From assembly GCA_009837355.1 (NCBI GenBank), contig VXTR01000068.1:224178-288177 (forward strand): DNA of 64,000 nucleotides, written 5' to 3'. This document shows positions 55,877-64,000 of the stretch, piece after piece. Source of the DNA: Chloroflexota bacterium. Lineage in GTDB: Bacteria > Chloroflexota > Dehalococcoidia > Lucifugimonadales > UBA3495. The stretch's first letter is position 1, and every line of letters begins with the position of its first letter. Below the pieces are notes generated by a model. The model saw only the letters and a list, made by a program, of their open reading frames with translations. It was not told where the DNA came from and did no database searches. The translations under genes were made by a program, and so were the position numbers.

Positions 55877-56371
55877 TCAAGATTGCCGACCCATGCTCGC
55901 CGCCGGAACCGGGTCCGGCAACGGCTCCCAGTTTGCGCTCCTCCGGTCGGCGGACTCAATCAGCGCAGCCTGCCGCTCCGCCAGATGCGCCAGCGTCGTA
56001 GCTTCCAGTACCTGCTGTATGGACTCTTCCACTGTTTGCCAGATTTCCTTTTGCGCGCAGCAGTCGGCAAACATGCAATCCGTCGGCAGCGTCAGGCAGT
56101 CCAGCGGGGAGGAGTTCCCGTCCAGTTCCTGCATAACCTCGTGCAGGTTCACCTGTTCCGGCGAACGCGCCAGCAGATGCCCGCCCTGTGGCCCGCGCCG
56201 GCTGTGTACGAAGCCGCTCTTGTTCAGCGCGGACATCAGCCGTTCCAAGTACGGTTCGGGAATGCCCTGCCGGTACGCTATCGCCGCCGTCTGCACTGGC
56301 CCGTCACCATAGCGCATGGCCAGTTCCACCAACGCCCGAACTCCGTAGTCAACTCGCATCGGGATGCGCAA
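55877..56371 (-). CDS. Rrf2-family transcriptional regulator
   Basis: This 164-residue winged-helix regulator begins MRIPMRVDYGVRALVELAMR if TTG 56371 is used; GGAGG lies 7 nt upstream of it. The recognition helix is near EPYLERLMSALNKSGFVHSR, followed by the wing RRGPQGGHLLA. Four Cys (CLTLPTDCMFADCCAQ) lie where IscR-type members bind a cluster, with spacing unlike IscR. CymR-type members control cysteine synthesis, which fits moeB-cysM immediately downstream. Confidence 0.85.
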   Translation of the reverse strand: MRIPMRVDYGVRALVELAMRYGDGPVQTAAIAYRQGIPEPYLERLMSALNKSGFVHSRRGPQGGHLLARSPEQVNLHEVMQELDGNSSPLDCLTLPTDCMFADCCAQKEIWQTVEESIQQVLEATTLAHLAERQAALIESADRRSANWEPLPDPVPAASMGRQS

Positions 56372-56452
56372 AACGAAACCTCCGTCCACCCGATTATACC
56401 CAATTCCGACGTCGTATGCCAACCCGTTTTGCGTTTCGCCCCAAGGCCACTT

Positions 56453-58003
56453 TTAGCTCGCCTGTTGACGCTGAGCCAAATTGCCCACGGCCTTAACTCG
56501 AACCCGTGTGGCGCTGCTGGGTACGTAAGTGAGGGGCACCTCGTCAATATCCACTACCTCTATTGACGAAGGTTCTGCCCCGGCGGCGGCGGCCCGCGCC
56601 TTGGCCGCCGCTGAACAGTTGGCGATGGCCTCTTCCCGGCTGACCTCTTCCAGCGAATATACCCGTTCTACCTGTCCACCGACCTGGGCGATGGCCGCCC
56701 CGATGGCGTTGGCCATCCCGGCGTGCTCCGGTCGCAGCACCTGCGACGCTCCCCTGAGGGTGTTGTTCAGCAGAATACTGCCGCCTCCAGCCAGAATCAC
56801 CGGCACGTCTTCATAAGTGAGTTTTACCTGGTCGATGGCGGTTTCCACTCTGCTCGTTACTTCCGACATCCCCAGGCGTACGAGCGACGGGTCTAGCCCT
56901 TCCACCAGTTGCGGGTTGCCCACTATGGCCCGCCCGTCCGCTGCCGCCAGATCGGTGGCAGTAAGCGTACTGCCGCCGAAAACCAGCGCTTCCTCAGTCA
57001 GCCGGTAGCCCACGCTCTCCGGCCCCATTCCAAAAGGCTCCGTCCTCACTACGGTGCCGCCACCCAGCGGTATCGACACCATGTCCGGCATCCGGAAATT
57101 GGTGCGGACGCCGGCCAGTTCAACCGCCACCGCCGCCTCCCGGGGAAATCCGTTGACCAGCGCTCCTACGTCCGTCGAGGTGCCGCCCACGTCCACCACG
57201 ATGCCGTCGCGCACGCCTGACAGCCAGGCCGCGCCCCTCATGCTGTTGGTAGGCCCCGATGAAATGGCAAAGGCGGGAAAGCGGGCCGCGAACTCGGCGT
57301 CCATCAACGTCCCGTCGTTCTGGCTCACGTACAGCGGCGCGTCAACGTCCAGAGACTCCAGGGCCTCTTTGATGCTCTCGATGACTTCCTCGGCCAGCCG
57401 CCCCAGGGCGGCATTCAGCGCTGCCGCGTTTTCCCGCTCCAGCAAACCCATCCGACCATTTTCGTGAGACAGGCAAATCCGCACCTCGGGCGATTCCTCC
57501 CGGATAATCGCCGCCGCCTCCCTTTCGTGAGCGGCGTTCACCGGAGAAAACACTCCTGAAACGGCCACTGCCGTAACTCCCTCGCTCCGCATGTCCGCCG
57601 CCACACGCCGCAATTCGCCCCGGTCCAGCGGGGCGATTTCCCGCCCGTCGAACTCGTGGCCGCCGCCTACCATATATGTATGGCCGCCCAGCGCCGCCTC
57701 CAGCTCGGCAGGCCAATCCACCGCCGGCGGCAGAAGTTGCGTCGCCGGCAGCGCCAGCCGCACCACCGCGGTGGGGCTGAGGTTGCGCTGCTCCAGCAGC
57801 GCGTTGGTGAAGTGCGTCGTTCCCACCATCACGGCGTCCACCCTCGCCCCGGCCGGCAGCCTGGCAAGCAGGGCAGTCAGAGCGCTGATGATGCCTGAGG
57901 TTACGTCGCCGGTGGTGGGCAGCTTGACGGCATTCACCAACTGCGCCCCGTCCATCAGCACGGCGTCCGTATTGGTGCCGCCCACGTCAACGCCAACGAA
58001 CAC
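56453..58003 (-). CDS. Hydantoinase/oxoprolinase A-type protein
   Basis: This 516-residue protein of the HyuA/oxoprolinase actin-like ATPase family has MFVGVDVGGTNTDAVLMDGA as phosphate loop 1, VGTTHFTNALLEQ and the second nucleotide loop GIVVDVGGTSTDVGALVNGF. HyuA-type subunits open hydantoin or oxoproline rings with ATP. It begins at GTG 58003 with GGAGG. The neighbour DUF917 gene is a common partner of this family. Confidence 0.9.
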   Translation of the reverse strand: MFVGVDVGGTNTDAVLMDGAQLVNAVKLPTTGDVTSGIISALTALLARLPAGARVDAVMVGTTHFTNALLEQRNLSPTAVVRLALPATQLLPPAVDWPAELEAALGGHTYMVGGGHEFDGREIAPLDRGELRRVAADMRSEGVTAVAVSGVFSPVNAAHEREAAAIIREESPEVRICLSHENGRMGLLERENAAALNAALGRLAEEVIESIKEALESLDVDAPLYVSQNDGTLMDAEFAARFPAFAISSGPTNSMRGAAWLSGVRDGIVVDVGGTSTDVGALVNGFPREAAVAVELAGVRTNFRMPDMVSIPLGGGTVVRTEPFGMGPESVGYRLTEEALVFGGSTLTATDLAAADGRAIVGNPQLVEGLDPSLVRLGMSEVTSRVETAIDQVKLTYEDVPVILAGGGSILLNNTLRGASQVLRPEHAGMANAIGAAIAQVGGQVERVYSLEEVSREEAIANCSAAAKARAAAAGAEPSSIEVVDIDEVPLTYVPSSATRVRVKAVGNLAQRQQAS

Positions 58004-58028
58004 GGCTCGCCTCCTTACACCGTCAGCC

Positions 58029-59099
58029 TCATACCGTCAGAGCGACGTAGTCAACGTCGTACCCGAACGCCCGCGGCCCCGCAACCGCCAGCCCCTCGTC
58101 AGAAGTCCACAGCGCCGGCGCCGGGAACCCCAGGATCGTAACCCTGAGGCCATAACGCATCATCTCGGTCGTAACGGGTTCCCCCAGGTCTGTACCCACC
58201 GCGCAGATGAGGTCCGGCACGATGCAGACAATTTCACCATCTCTCCGGGCAACGAGGTTCTCGTTCTGAAACTCGATCTCCATCTTCTGGCCGGCCCAGG
58301 AATCCAGCCCGTCGATACCCAGCGTGCCCCTGGCAAACCCGGCGGCGGTGCGACGGTCAACGTCCATCACCTTGCCGCCGAACAGCTCTTTGCCGGGGCA
58401 AACCTCCAGGATGGCAGACAGCGGATCTCGTCCTTCTTGCCTGGCTTGCTTTACGGCGTCTCCCAGGTTCCGCGCCAGGGTCAGGCTGTTCGGTACGGCG
58501 GTGCGTCGCACCTGCTGGGCAGACATCGGAGCCACGGCATAGCAGGCAACACAACCCATCTGCACCGTTATGGAGCGGGCCAGTCGTTCTGCCCACTGCG
58601 GGTTGATGGTGTCCCGTATCACCACGCTATTGCCCTTTTCGTCTGCCACCGCCATGGGACAGCATGGCACGCCGTACACAAAAAAGGTTTTCATCTGGAA
58701 CTCGGGAAAAGCCCGCCCCATGCCGTCGGCGTCCACCACCGGCAGGCCCGTCATGGCCGCCGGTATCAGCGGCTCCACCGAGTTGCTGCCGCCGATTTCG
58801 TTGGATATGAGCGCGGTGGCCTTTTCGCCCGTATAATCCTCAATGGCCCGTAGCGCGTGGTAAGACTGATAATCTCTCACCTTCTCGATACCCACCGTGG
58901 GCGCCCCGATGCCGCCCACGCATACCACCCGCGCATCGTCCGGCAGCTCCTCAGGAGACAACACGGCTACCGGGCCTTTCTCCCTGATAACTTGGCGTGC
59001 CCTCAGCTGCCCGATGTAAGGATTGCCGCCACCCCCGGTTCCGAGAATCCCGGCGCCGATGGCTATCGATTCCAGCGCGCTTTCAGTAACTTCCCACAA
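58029..59099 (-). CDS. DUF917/S-methyl-thiohydantoin desulfurase-like protein
   Basis: This protein of ~356 residues contains the DUF917 signature ESIAIGAGILGTGGGGNPYI, NEIGGSNSVEPLIPAAMTGL and VDADGMGRAFPEFQM. The family is now annotated as S-methyl thiohydantoin desulfurase-like in domain databases, as far as I recall. TTG 59099, with GGGAG upstream, gives the family length; the longer track start is less likely. It precedes the HyuA gene by 25 bp, and the two probably act on one hydantoin-type substrate. Confidence 0.8.
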   Translation of the reverse strand: MWEVTESALESIAIGAGILGTGGGGNPYIGQLRARQVIREKGPVAVLSPEELPDDARVVCVGGIGAPTVGIEKVRDYQSYHALRAIEDYTGEKATALISNEIGGSNSVEPLIPAAMTGLPVVDADGMGRAFPEFQMKTFFVYGVPCCPMAVADEKGNSVVIRDTINPQWAERLARSITVQMGCVACYAVAPMSAQQVRRTAVPNSLTLARNLGDAVKQARQEGRDPLSAILEVCPGKELFGGKVMDVDRRTAAGFARGTLGIDGLDSWAGQKMEIEFQNENLVARRDGEIVCIVPDLICAVGTDLGEPVTTEMMRYGLRVTILGFPAPALWTSDEGLAVAGPRAFGYDVDYVALTV

Positions 59100-59335
59100 G
59101 TTCTCGCTCCCGTAATCCCTCAATTCCCTTGCGCTCCGTGCCCGCAATCCGGCGCCGCTACACCTGTTGGCGAAAGGCTCTCTCCGTGCCGGGCGCACTA
59201 TACATCAGCGCCCCGGGCTCCACAAATCCCGCCATCTATGTCCATCCCGGTTGCTGCTTCTCATCCGGCTGATAAACTGGCCGCAACGCGTCGACCCCGA
59301 TTTCTACTTACATGCCCACGCGAGGAGTTCCCGAA

Positions 59336-60349
59336 ATGACCGATCACAGCATATTCGAGCTGGGCGACCTTGACCTCCAGTGCGGCCTTCGCCTGCGCAA
59401 CGCCCACCTAGCCTACCGCACCTACGGCGAGCTGAACGTGGCGAAAGACAACGCCATCGTTTTTCCCACCTTCTTCGGCTCTCAGCATCCGGCCAACGAA
59501 CCCATGATTGGTCCCGGCATGGCCCTTGACCCGACTCGCTACTTCATCATCGCGCCCAACCTCTTCGGCAACGGCCTGTCGTCGTCGCCCAGCAACACCC
59601 CTCCGCCCTACGACCGTGCCCGCTTCCCCAGAATCACCTACTACGACAACATCCTGTGCCAGCATCGCCTGGTTACCGAGGTGTTCGGCATTGAGCGCAT
59701 CGCCCTGGTTTGCGGCTTCTCCATGGGAGCGCAGCAGGCTTTCCACTGGGGCGCGCTGTTCCCCGACATGGTGGAGCGCATCGCCCCCTGGTGCGGCTCG
59801 GCCCGCACCGCCCGGCACAATTTCGTTTTCCTGGAGGGCGTCAAGGCCGCCCTCTGCGCCGACGACGCTTGGAATAACGGCTGGTACGACGCTCCGCCCG
59901 ATAAGGGCCTTCGCGCTATGGCCCGCGTCTATGCCGGCTGGGCCCCGTCCCTGGCCTTCTACCGCGAAAAGGTGTACCTCGACCTGGGATTTTCCTCGTT
60001 GGAGGATTACCTTATAACCGCCTGGGAAGGTCGCTACCTGCAGCAGGACGCCAACAACATCCTCGCCATGGTCGCTACCTGGCAGGCCGGCGACATCAGT
60101 GACAACCCCCTCTACGCCGGCGATTTCGAGAAAGCCTTGGCATCCATCAAAGCCCGCGCCTTCGTAATGCCCTCCCAAACCGACCAGTACTTCCCTCCCG
60201 AAGACAACGAGATTGAGGTTTCCCTGATGCCCAACGCCGAACTGCGCGTTATCCCCACCATCTGGGGACACACTGGCGGCGGCCCCGGCCGCAATCCCGC
60301 CGACACCGCCTTCATCGACGCCCAACTCAAGGAACTGCTGGCAAACTGA
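59336..60349 (+). CDS. Alpha/beta hydrolase related to homoserine O-acetyltransferase
   Basis: This 337-residue alpha/beta-fold enzyme of the MetX group starts at ATG 59336 (GAGGAG upstream). Landmarks are LRNAHLAYRTYGELNVAKDN, nucleophile elbow LVCGFSMGAQQAFHWGALF and the His loop IWGHTGGGPG. MetX proper has GGSMGG at the elbow; this divergence means homoserine acylation cannot be assumed. It is divergent from the DUF917-hyuA genes. Confidence 0.85.
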   Translation: MTDHSIFELGDLDLQCGLRLRNAHLAYRTYGELNVAKDNAIVFPTFFGSQHPANEPMIGPGMALDPTRYFIIAPNLFGNGLSSSPSNTPPPYDRARFPRITYYDNILCQHRLVTEVFGIERIALVCGFSMGAQQAFHWGALFPDMVERIAPWCGSARTARHNFVFLEGVKAALCADDAWNNGWYDAPPDKGLRAMARVYAGWAPSLAFYREKVYLDLGFSSLEDYLITAWEGRYLQQDANNILAMVATWQAGDISDNPLYAGDFEKALASIKARAFVMPSQTDQYFPPEDNEIEVSLMPNAELRVIPTIWGHTGGGPGRNPADTAFIDAQLKELLAN

Positions 60350-60389
60350 CCTCTCTCCCTCGTGAGAGAACGCCGTCCATCTAACTACT

Positions 60390-60424
60390 CCCTCTCCCCT
60401 TGCGGGAGAGGGCCTGGGTGAGGG
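60390..60424. repeat. Short intergenic palindrome CCCTCTCCCC...GGGAGAGGG...GGTGAGGG
   Basis: The element sits between the hydrolase and the RmlD-like gene; bases 60350-60370 carry a degenerate half (ctctccctcgtgagagaacg). It is a widespread bacterial repeat type. A decayed copy is seen near 47036. Confidence 0.65.
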
Positions 60425-60436
60425 CTGTCCATTCCA

Positions 60437-61327
60437 ATGCGCATCCTTGTCATCGGAGCCAGCGGTTTTATCGGCCGCCACCTCGTCCGCCGCCTCAACG
60501 CAGCGTCGGCCCACGACATAACGGCCACTTACCGCTCACGCCCGCCGGCACCCGACGACAACGCTTGGCGCCAGGTCGAGCTGACTAACCCGGCCGGCTT
60601 GGAGCACGTATTCCAACAGGCCCGGCCTGAGTTGGTAATCCACCTCGCCGCCCTGGCCGACGTAGCGACCGCCGAGCGCGAACCGGAACGCGCTGCCGCG
60701 GTCAACGTTGCCGCTACGTCCGAAATCGTCCGACTGGCCCATCTTTTTGGCGCCCAACTGCTCTTCGTCTCCACCGAGTACGTTTTCGACGGCCGGCGCG
60801 GCCTATACAACGAAGACGAACCGCCCCATCCCGTAACTCAATACGGCCGCACCAAGTGGCAAGCCGAGCAGCAAGTTGCGAAACTGGCAACCAACTGGTC
60901 CATCCTGCGCACCAGCATCGTGTACGGTTGGCCCGAACCCGGCCAGCGCAATTACGCCCCCATGCTGATTGAATCCCTGCGCCAAGGCCAACCCCGGCCG
61001 GCATCTCCCGACGTGTATCGCACTCCGGTTTACGTGGAGTATCTGGCCGACGCCATCGCGAAAATAGCCGTCCGCAACCTCACCGGCGTCTTCCACGTCG
61101 CCGGCGCCGATTGGGTGAGCATGTACGACTTCGCCCGGTCCATCGCCCGCGCCTTCGACCTGGACGAGCGATTGGTAATCCCCACCGATTCGGAGGCGTC
61201 AAGAGCTAGCGTTGCCGAATCCCCGGACCGGCTGGGCTTGCATTGCGAGGCTACCATGCGCCGCCTGGAGTCACCACACCCCGGCCTCCAGGAGGGGCTG
61301 GCCGCAATGCGGGCCGCCTACCCTTGA
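60437..61327 (+). CDS. RmlD-like NAD(P)-dependent sugar-nucleotide reductase
   Basis: This 296-residue extended SDR protein has Rossmann loop MRILVIGASGFIGRHLVRRL, the STEYVFDG segment typical of RmlD (VSTEYVFDGRRGLYNEDE) and the catalytic YGRTKWQAEQ. RmlD reduces dTDP-4-keto-rhamnose; other rhamnose genes are not nearby, so the substrate is open. It converges on and overlaps the thioesterase gene by 10 bp. Confidence 0.85.
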   Translation: MRILVIGASGFIGRHLVRRLNAASAHDITATYRSRPPAPDDNAWRQVELTNPAGLEHVFQQARPELVIHLAALADVATAEREPERAAAVNVAATSEIVRLAHLFGAQLLFVSTEYVFDGRRGLYNEDEPPHPVTQYGRTKWQAEQQVAKLATNWSILRTSIVYGWPEPGQRNYAPMLIESLRQGQPRPASPDVYRTPVYVEYLADAIAKIAVRNLTGVFHVAGADWVSMYDFARSIARAFDLDERLVIPTDSEASRASVAESPDRLGLHCEATMRRLESPHPGLQEGLAAMRAAYP

Positions 61328-61746
61328 TTCTCTCTCACCCGTCGGTCGTACACCGTCATGTACGTTCCGATGCCCGTGGCAATCAGCTGTCCCTCCTCGC
61401 CGAATATCTCCATGTCTCCGACGATAATCCGTCCGCCCCGGCTCTTGATGCTGCTCCGCGCCGTCAACTCTCCGTCCCGCGCCGGCGCGATGAAGTTCAG
61501 CTTTAGCTCAATGGTTACGGCGTGCTCGCCCTCTTTCAACACCGACCGGCAGGCCCGGAAAAAAGCGTAATCCACCAGCGCTACCAGGATGCCGCCCTGC
61601 ACCACCCCGGCCCGTTGACGGTGCTTGTCCGCCACCGTCATAAACGCCGTGCCTACCCCATCGGCAGACTCGCCGGGCCGGATGCCCAGTAACTCGGCAA
61701 AAGGCCCATCCTGCCCGGCCGCCACCTCTTGCTCCTCTTGCGTCAT
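61318..61746 (-). CDS. PaaI-family hotdog thioesterase
   Basis: This 142-residue acyl-CoA thioesterase-like protein has the hotdog helix GVVQGGILVALVDYAFFRAC and strands TIELKLNFIAPARDGELTAR, then GRIIVGDMEIFGEEGQLIAT. The Asp/Gly pattern fits the PaaI subgroup. ATG 61746 follows GGAGG. Substrate unknown. Confidence 0.85.
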   Translation of the reverse strand: MTQEEQEVAAGQDGPFAELLGIRPGESADGVGTAFMTVADKHRQRAGVVQGGILVALVDYAFFRACRSVLKEGEHAVTIELKLNFIAPARDGELTARSSIKSRGGRIIVGDMEIFGEEGQLIATGIGTYMTVYDRRVRENQG

Positions 61747-61844
61747 GGTTCCTCCATCGTCGCCATTATCAGTAGTAAGGAGCGATATTATACCGCCGCC
61801 GTCCAATGCGCTGTCCGACCCAATCGTCTATACTGGCCGGCGAA

Positions 61845-62228
61845 ATGAACAAAGGACTGCTCACCACCCTCGCCGTGATGCTGATTTGCACGGTAATTCC
61901 CATCGCCAATGTGCTGCTGGCGCCCTTCGGCCCGTTTATCGGCGCCTACTATGGCATCCGTTCCGTGGACGTTAGCCACCGTACACCGCTGCTGGCAGCC
62001 ACCATCTTCGGCTGCGCCGTCGGCGTGGCCTCTGCATTCATCCTCGTGCTCATCGCCCTCATCCTCACCTTTGCCTTGCTCGAAGATCGCCGCTATATCA
62101 TCCTCACCTGGATTGCAGTGGCGGTGTTCTCCACCTACGTCGCCGGCATGAGTACCCTTGGCGGCCTCTATCGCCTGATGAAAATGCAATCCGCCGCCGT
62201 CACCGCTCCCTCCGTTGAAGCAGGTTAG
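61845..62228 (+). CDS. Small membrane protein of unknown function
   Basis: This 127-residue protein has four hydrophobic segments (TLAVMLICTVIPIANVLLAP, PLLAATIFGCAVGVASAFIL, LVLIALILTFALL, IILTWIAVAVFSTYVAG). I do not recognise a family. ATG 61845 is preferred to the track start at 61806. It abuts larB by 2 bp, which may indicate co-transcription. Confidence 0.6.
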   Translation: MNKGLLTTLAVMLICTVIPIANVLLAPFGPFIGAYYGIRSVDVSHRTPLLAATIFGCAVGVASAFILVLIALILTFALLEDRRYIILTWIAVAVFSTYVAGMSTLGGLYRLMKMQSAAVTAPSVEAG

Positions 62229-62230
62229 TC

Positions 62231-63013
62231 GTGGACTCTGCGGCTCTGCTGACCCTGCTGGAAAAGGTGCGCGACGGTAGCATGGACGTACCTGCCGCCG
62301 CCGCTGTCCTGCGCGACTTGCCCTACCAGGACTTGGGCTACGCCCGCTTGGACCATCACCGCCCGCTGCGCACCGGCTGGCCCGAAGTGGTCCTCGGCGA
62401 GGGCAAAACCGTTGACCAGATCGCCGGCATCGTCCCCGCGCTGGCCGGCCGCGGCCATCCCGTCCTGGTAACCCGTGCCTCCCCCGAGGCCTACGAGGCC
62501 GTCGCCGCCACCGTTCCCTCAGCCGAGTACCGCCAGCTCGCCCGCTGCATCATCGTCTCGGCCGACAATCCGTCTCCCCCGGTGGACGCCGGCCTGCTGA
62601 TTGTAACCGCCGGCACCGCCGACCTGCCCGTTGCCGAGGAAGCCGCCGTAACCGCCGAGCTGATGGGCTGTTGCGCCAGCCGCCTCAACGACGTTGGCGT
62701 CGCCGGCTTGCACCGCCTGCTGGCCCAACGCCAGCGACTCGAACAGGCCCGGGTCATCATAGTCGTAGCCGGCATGGAAGCGGCCCTGGCCAGCGTGGTG
62801 TCCGGCCTGGTGTCCGCGCCGGTCATCGCCGCCCCCACCGCCGTCGGCTACGGCGCCAGCTTCGAGGGGCTGGCCGCCCTGCTGGGGATGCTCAACTCCT
62901 GCGCCCCCGGCGTCGGAGTGGTCAACATCGACAATGGCTTCGGCGCCGGCTACCTGGCCGCCCAGATTTGCTTGATGTCGCCCACGCCGGCCGACCCGGC
63001 AGATAACCCGTGA
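62231..63013 (+). CDS. larB: Nickel-pincer cofactor biosynthesis protein LarB
   Basis: LarB carboxylates nicotinic acid adenine dinucleotide and hydrolyses it, the first step toward the Ni-pincer cofactor of lactate racemase-type enzymes. The 260-residue protein has the PurE-like domain (LIVTAGTADLPVAEEAAVTA, SAPVIAAPTAVGYGASFEGL) and the conserved Cys loop LNSCAPGVGVVNIDNGFGAG. It starts at GTG 62231. No larC, larE or larA lies in the window. Confidence 0.93.
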   Translation: MDSAALLTLLEKVRDGSMDVPAAAAVLRDLPYQDLGYARLDHHRPLRTGWPEVVLGEGKTVDQIAGIVPALAGRGHPVLVTRASPEAYEAVAATVPSAEYRQLARCIIVSADNPSPPVDAGLLIVTAGTADLPVAEEAAVTAELMGCCASRLNDVGVAGLHRLLAQRQRLEQARVIIVVAGMEAALASVVSGLVSAPVIAAPTAVGYGASFEGLAALLGMLNSCAPGVGVVNIDNGFGAGYLAAQICLMSPTPADPADNP

Positions 63014-63918
63014 GCCTGCCCGTCGCCCTGCTCAAAACTATGCGACCCCGCCAGTGGGTGAAAAACTTGCTGGTGCTCCTGCCTCTGCTCTTCGCCGTTG
63101 ACCTCGTGTGGACGCCGTCGGACTTGACGACGCTGCTCCAATACGCTTCGCCCCTCGCCGTGCTATTCGCCGCCTTCTGTGCCCTGTCCTCCGCCGTCTA
63201 TATCATCAACGACCTTGCCGACCGCAACGCCGACCGTCAGCATCCCACCAAGCGCACCCGACCCATCGCGTCGGGACTCCTGCCCGTCCCGATGGCCGCC
63301 GTCGCCCAGTTCGTCCTCGCCGTTGCCGGTATGTTCGCCCTCTACGCCATATCAACGCCGCCGCTGGTGCCTCTGGCCCTCATCGGCGCAGTCTATCTGC
63401 TCGTCAACGTCGGATACTCTCTGGGACTCAAGCGGGTAGCCCTGGTTGACGTGATGATAGTCGCCGGAGGGTACGTCCTGCGCGCCGTTGCCGGCGCCGT
63501 CGCCGTCGGTGCAACGCCATCCCCCTGGCTCTACGCCGTAACCGCCGCCGGCGCCCTCTTCATCGTCATTGGCCGCCGCTATGCCGAGGCCCGTCTCGCC
63601 GGCGCCGACCCGGACGCCCAGCGCGCCACGTTGCAATACTACGGCCCGCCCCTGGGCGGTCAGCTGCTCATCCTGTCCGCTACCGCCGCCCTGGTCAGTT
63701 ACACCCTCTACGCGGTGGAGGCCGACAACCTGCCCGCCAACAACACCATGCTTCTCACCGTCCCGCTGGTGATATTCGGCCTCTTCCGCTACCTCTACCT
63801 GCTCAATCACAGCCGCGACGCCGAGTCCCCCGAGCTGCTGATGCTTCGCGACGCCCCCCTGCTCATCGCCATCGCCGCCTGGGTAATCCTCGCCGCCGCC
63901 GTCCTAGTCCTCAACTGA
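63010..63918 (+). CDS. UbiA-family prenyltransferase, DPPR-synthase-like
   Basis: This 302-residue polytopic membrane protein resembles decaprenyl-phosphate phosphoribosyltransferase. It has RPRQWVKNLLVLLPLLF at the N-terminus, the Asp-rich metal site INDLADRNADRQHPTKRTRP and a second acidic loop (RRYAEARLAGADPDAQRATL). In actinobacteria this enzyme feeds arabinan synthesis; the acceptor here is unknown. GTG 63010 overlaps the larB stop (GTGA). Confidence 0.88.
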   Translation: MSLPVALLKTMRPRQWVKNLLVLLPLLFAVDLVWTPSDLTTLLQYASPLAVLFAAFCALSSAVYIINDLADRNADRQHPTKRTRPIASGLLPVPMAAVAQFVLAVAGMFALYAISTPPLVPLALIGAVYLLVNVGYSLGLKRVALVDVMIVAGGYVLRAVAGAVAVGATPSPWLYAVTAAGALFIVIGRRYAEARLAGADPDAQRATLQYYGPPLGGQLLILSATAALVSYTLYAVEADNLPANNTMLLTVPLVIFGLFRYLYLLNHSRDAESPELLMLRDAPLLIAIAAWVILAAAVLVLN

Positions 63919-63993
63919 TGCTCTGACGGAGCCGGCAACTCCCATAAGAGCCTGTCCCAGAAAACCCGTGTACGACCCGCAAGGAGTGGTGAA

Positions 63994-64000
63994 TGCCTAT
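63994..64000 (+). CDS. Start codon of a further gene, cut by the window edge
   Basis: CAAGGAGTGGTGA precedes ATGCCTAT at the very end, a good ribosome-binding site with 7-nt spacing. Only two codons are visible, so the product is unknown. Confidence 0.4.

Overview
The window is about 60% G+C, densely coded and bacterial. Nothing in it is mobile: there is no transposase, integrase, CRISPR array, tRNA or rRNA. Several features together point to Chloroflexota, probably a Dehalococcoidia/SAR202-type lineage. These are a compact IF-2, Zn-ribbon S4 and L36 beside a zinc-less S14, an S-box riboswitch, DUF917/hydantoinase genes and a UbiA-type DPPR synthase. This assignment is inference from protein character, not a computed placement.

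Layout, left to right. (1) 1-3963, minus strand: nuoE, nuoF and a fdhA/nuoG-like subunit that runs off the left edge, an NAD(P)H-linked flavin/Fe-S/molybdopterin module. (2) 4000-7823, minus: trehalose synthesis (otsA, otsB), a HAD hydrolase and a DsbA/FrnE-family oxidoreductase. The first active-site Cys codon of the last gene is an in-frame TGA, making it a strong selenocysteine candidate. (3) 7980-29400, plus: a long str-S10-spc-alpha ribosomal supercluster from rpsL to rpsI, including fusA, secY, adk, map, infA, rpoA and truA. It lacks tuf and has an unusual promoter/hairpin break between rpsJ and rplC. (4) 29401-32678, minus: CcdA-like, two RDD proteins and a phosphohexomutase. (5) 32791-39310, minus: a complete regulatory unit of promoter, SAM-I riboswitch, terminator, mtnA, ASST-like propeller, mtnP, rhodanese, ahcY, metK and terminator. 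It is an S-adenosylmethionine synthesis, recycling and methylthioadenosine salvage operon with one unexplained member.

(6) 39362-46515: a thiolase-ychF-GNAT operon, an EVE-domain protein, dcd-queG and groEL. (7) 46722-53615: rpsT and lexA on the plus strand, then the minus-strand nusA-ylxR-infB-rbfA-truB-nrtS operon. (8) 53831-59099, minus: DUF917, hydantoinase A, an Rrf2 regulator, a structured leader, moeB and cysM. This looks like a cysteine/sulfur acquisition region. (9) 59336-64000: a MetX-like hydrolase, an RmlD-like reductase, a hotdog thioesterase, a small membrane protein, larB and a UbiA/DPPR-synthase gene; a start codon for a further gene lies at the right edge.

Most of the window is housekeeping. 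The most distinctive signals are the UGA codon in the DsbA-family gene with a hairpin just downstream, the riboswitch-controlled SAM operon with its embedded arylsulfotransferase-like gene, the sulfur-themed DUF917-to-cysM stretch, and long acidic tails on S5, S17, RpoA and NusA.
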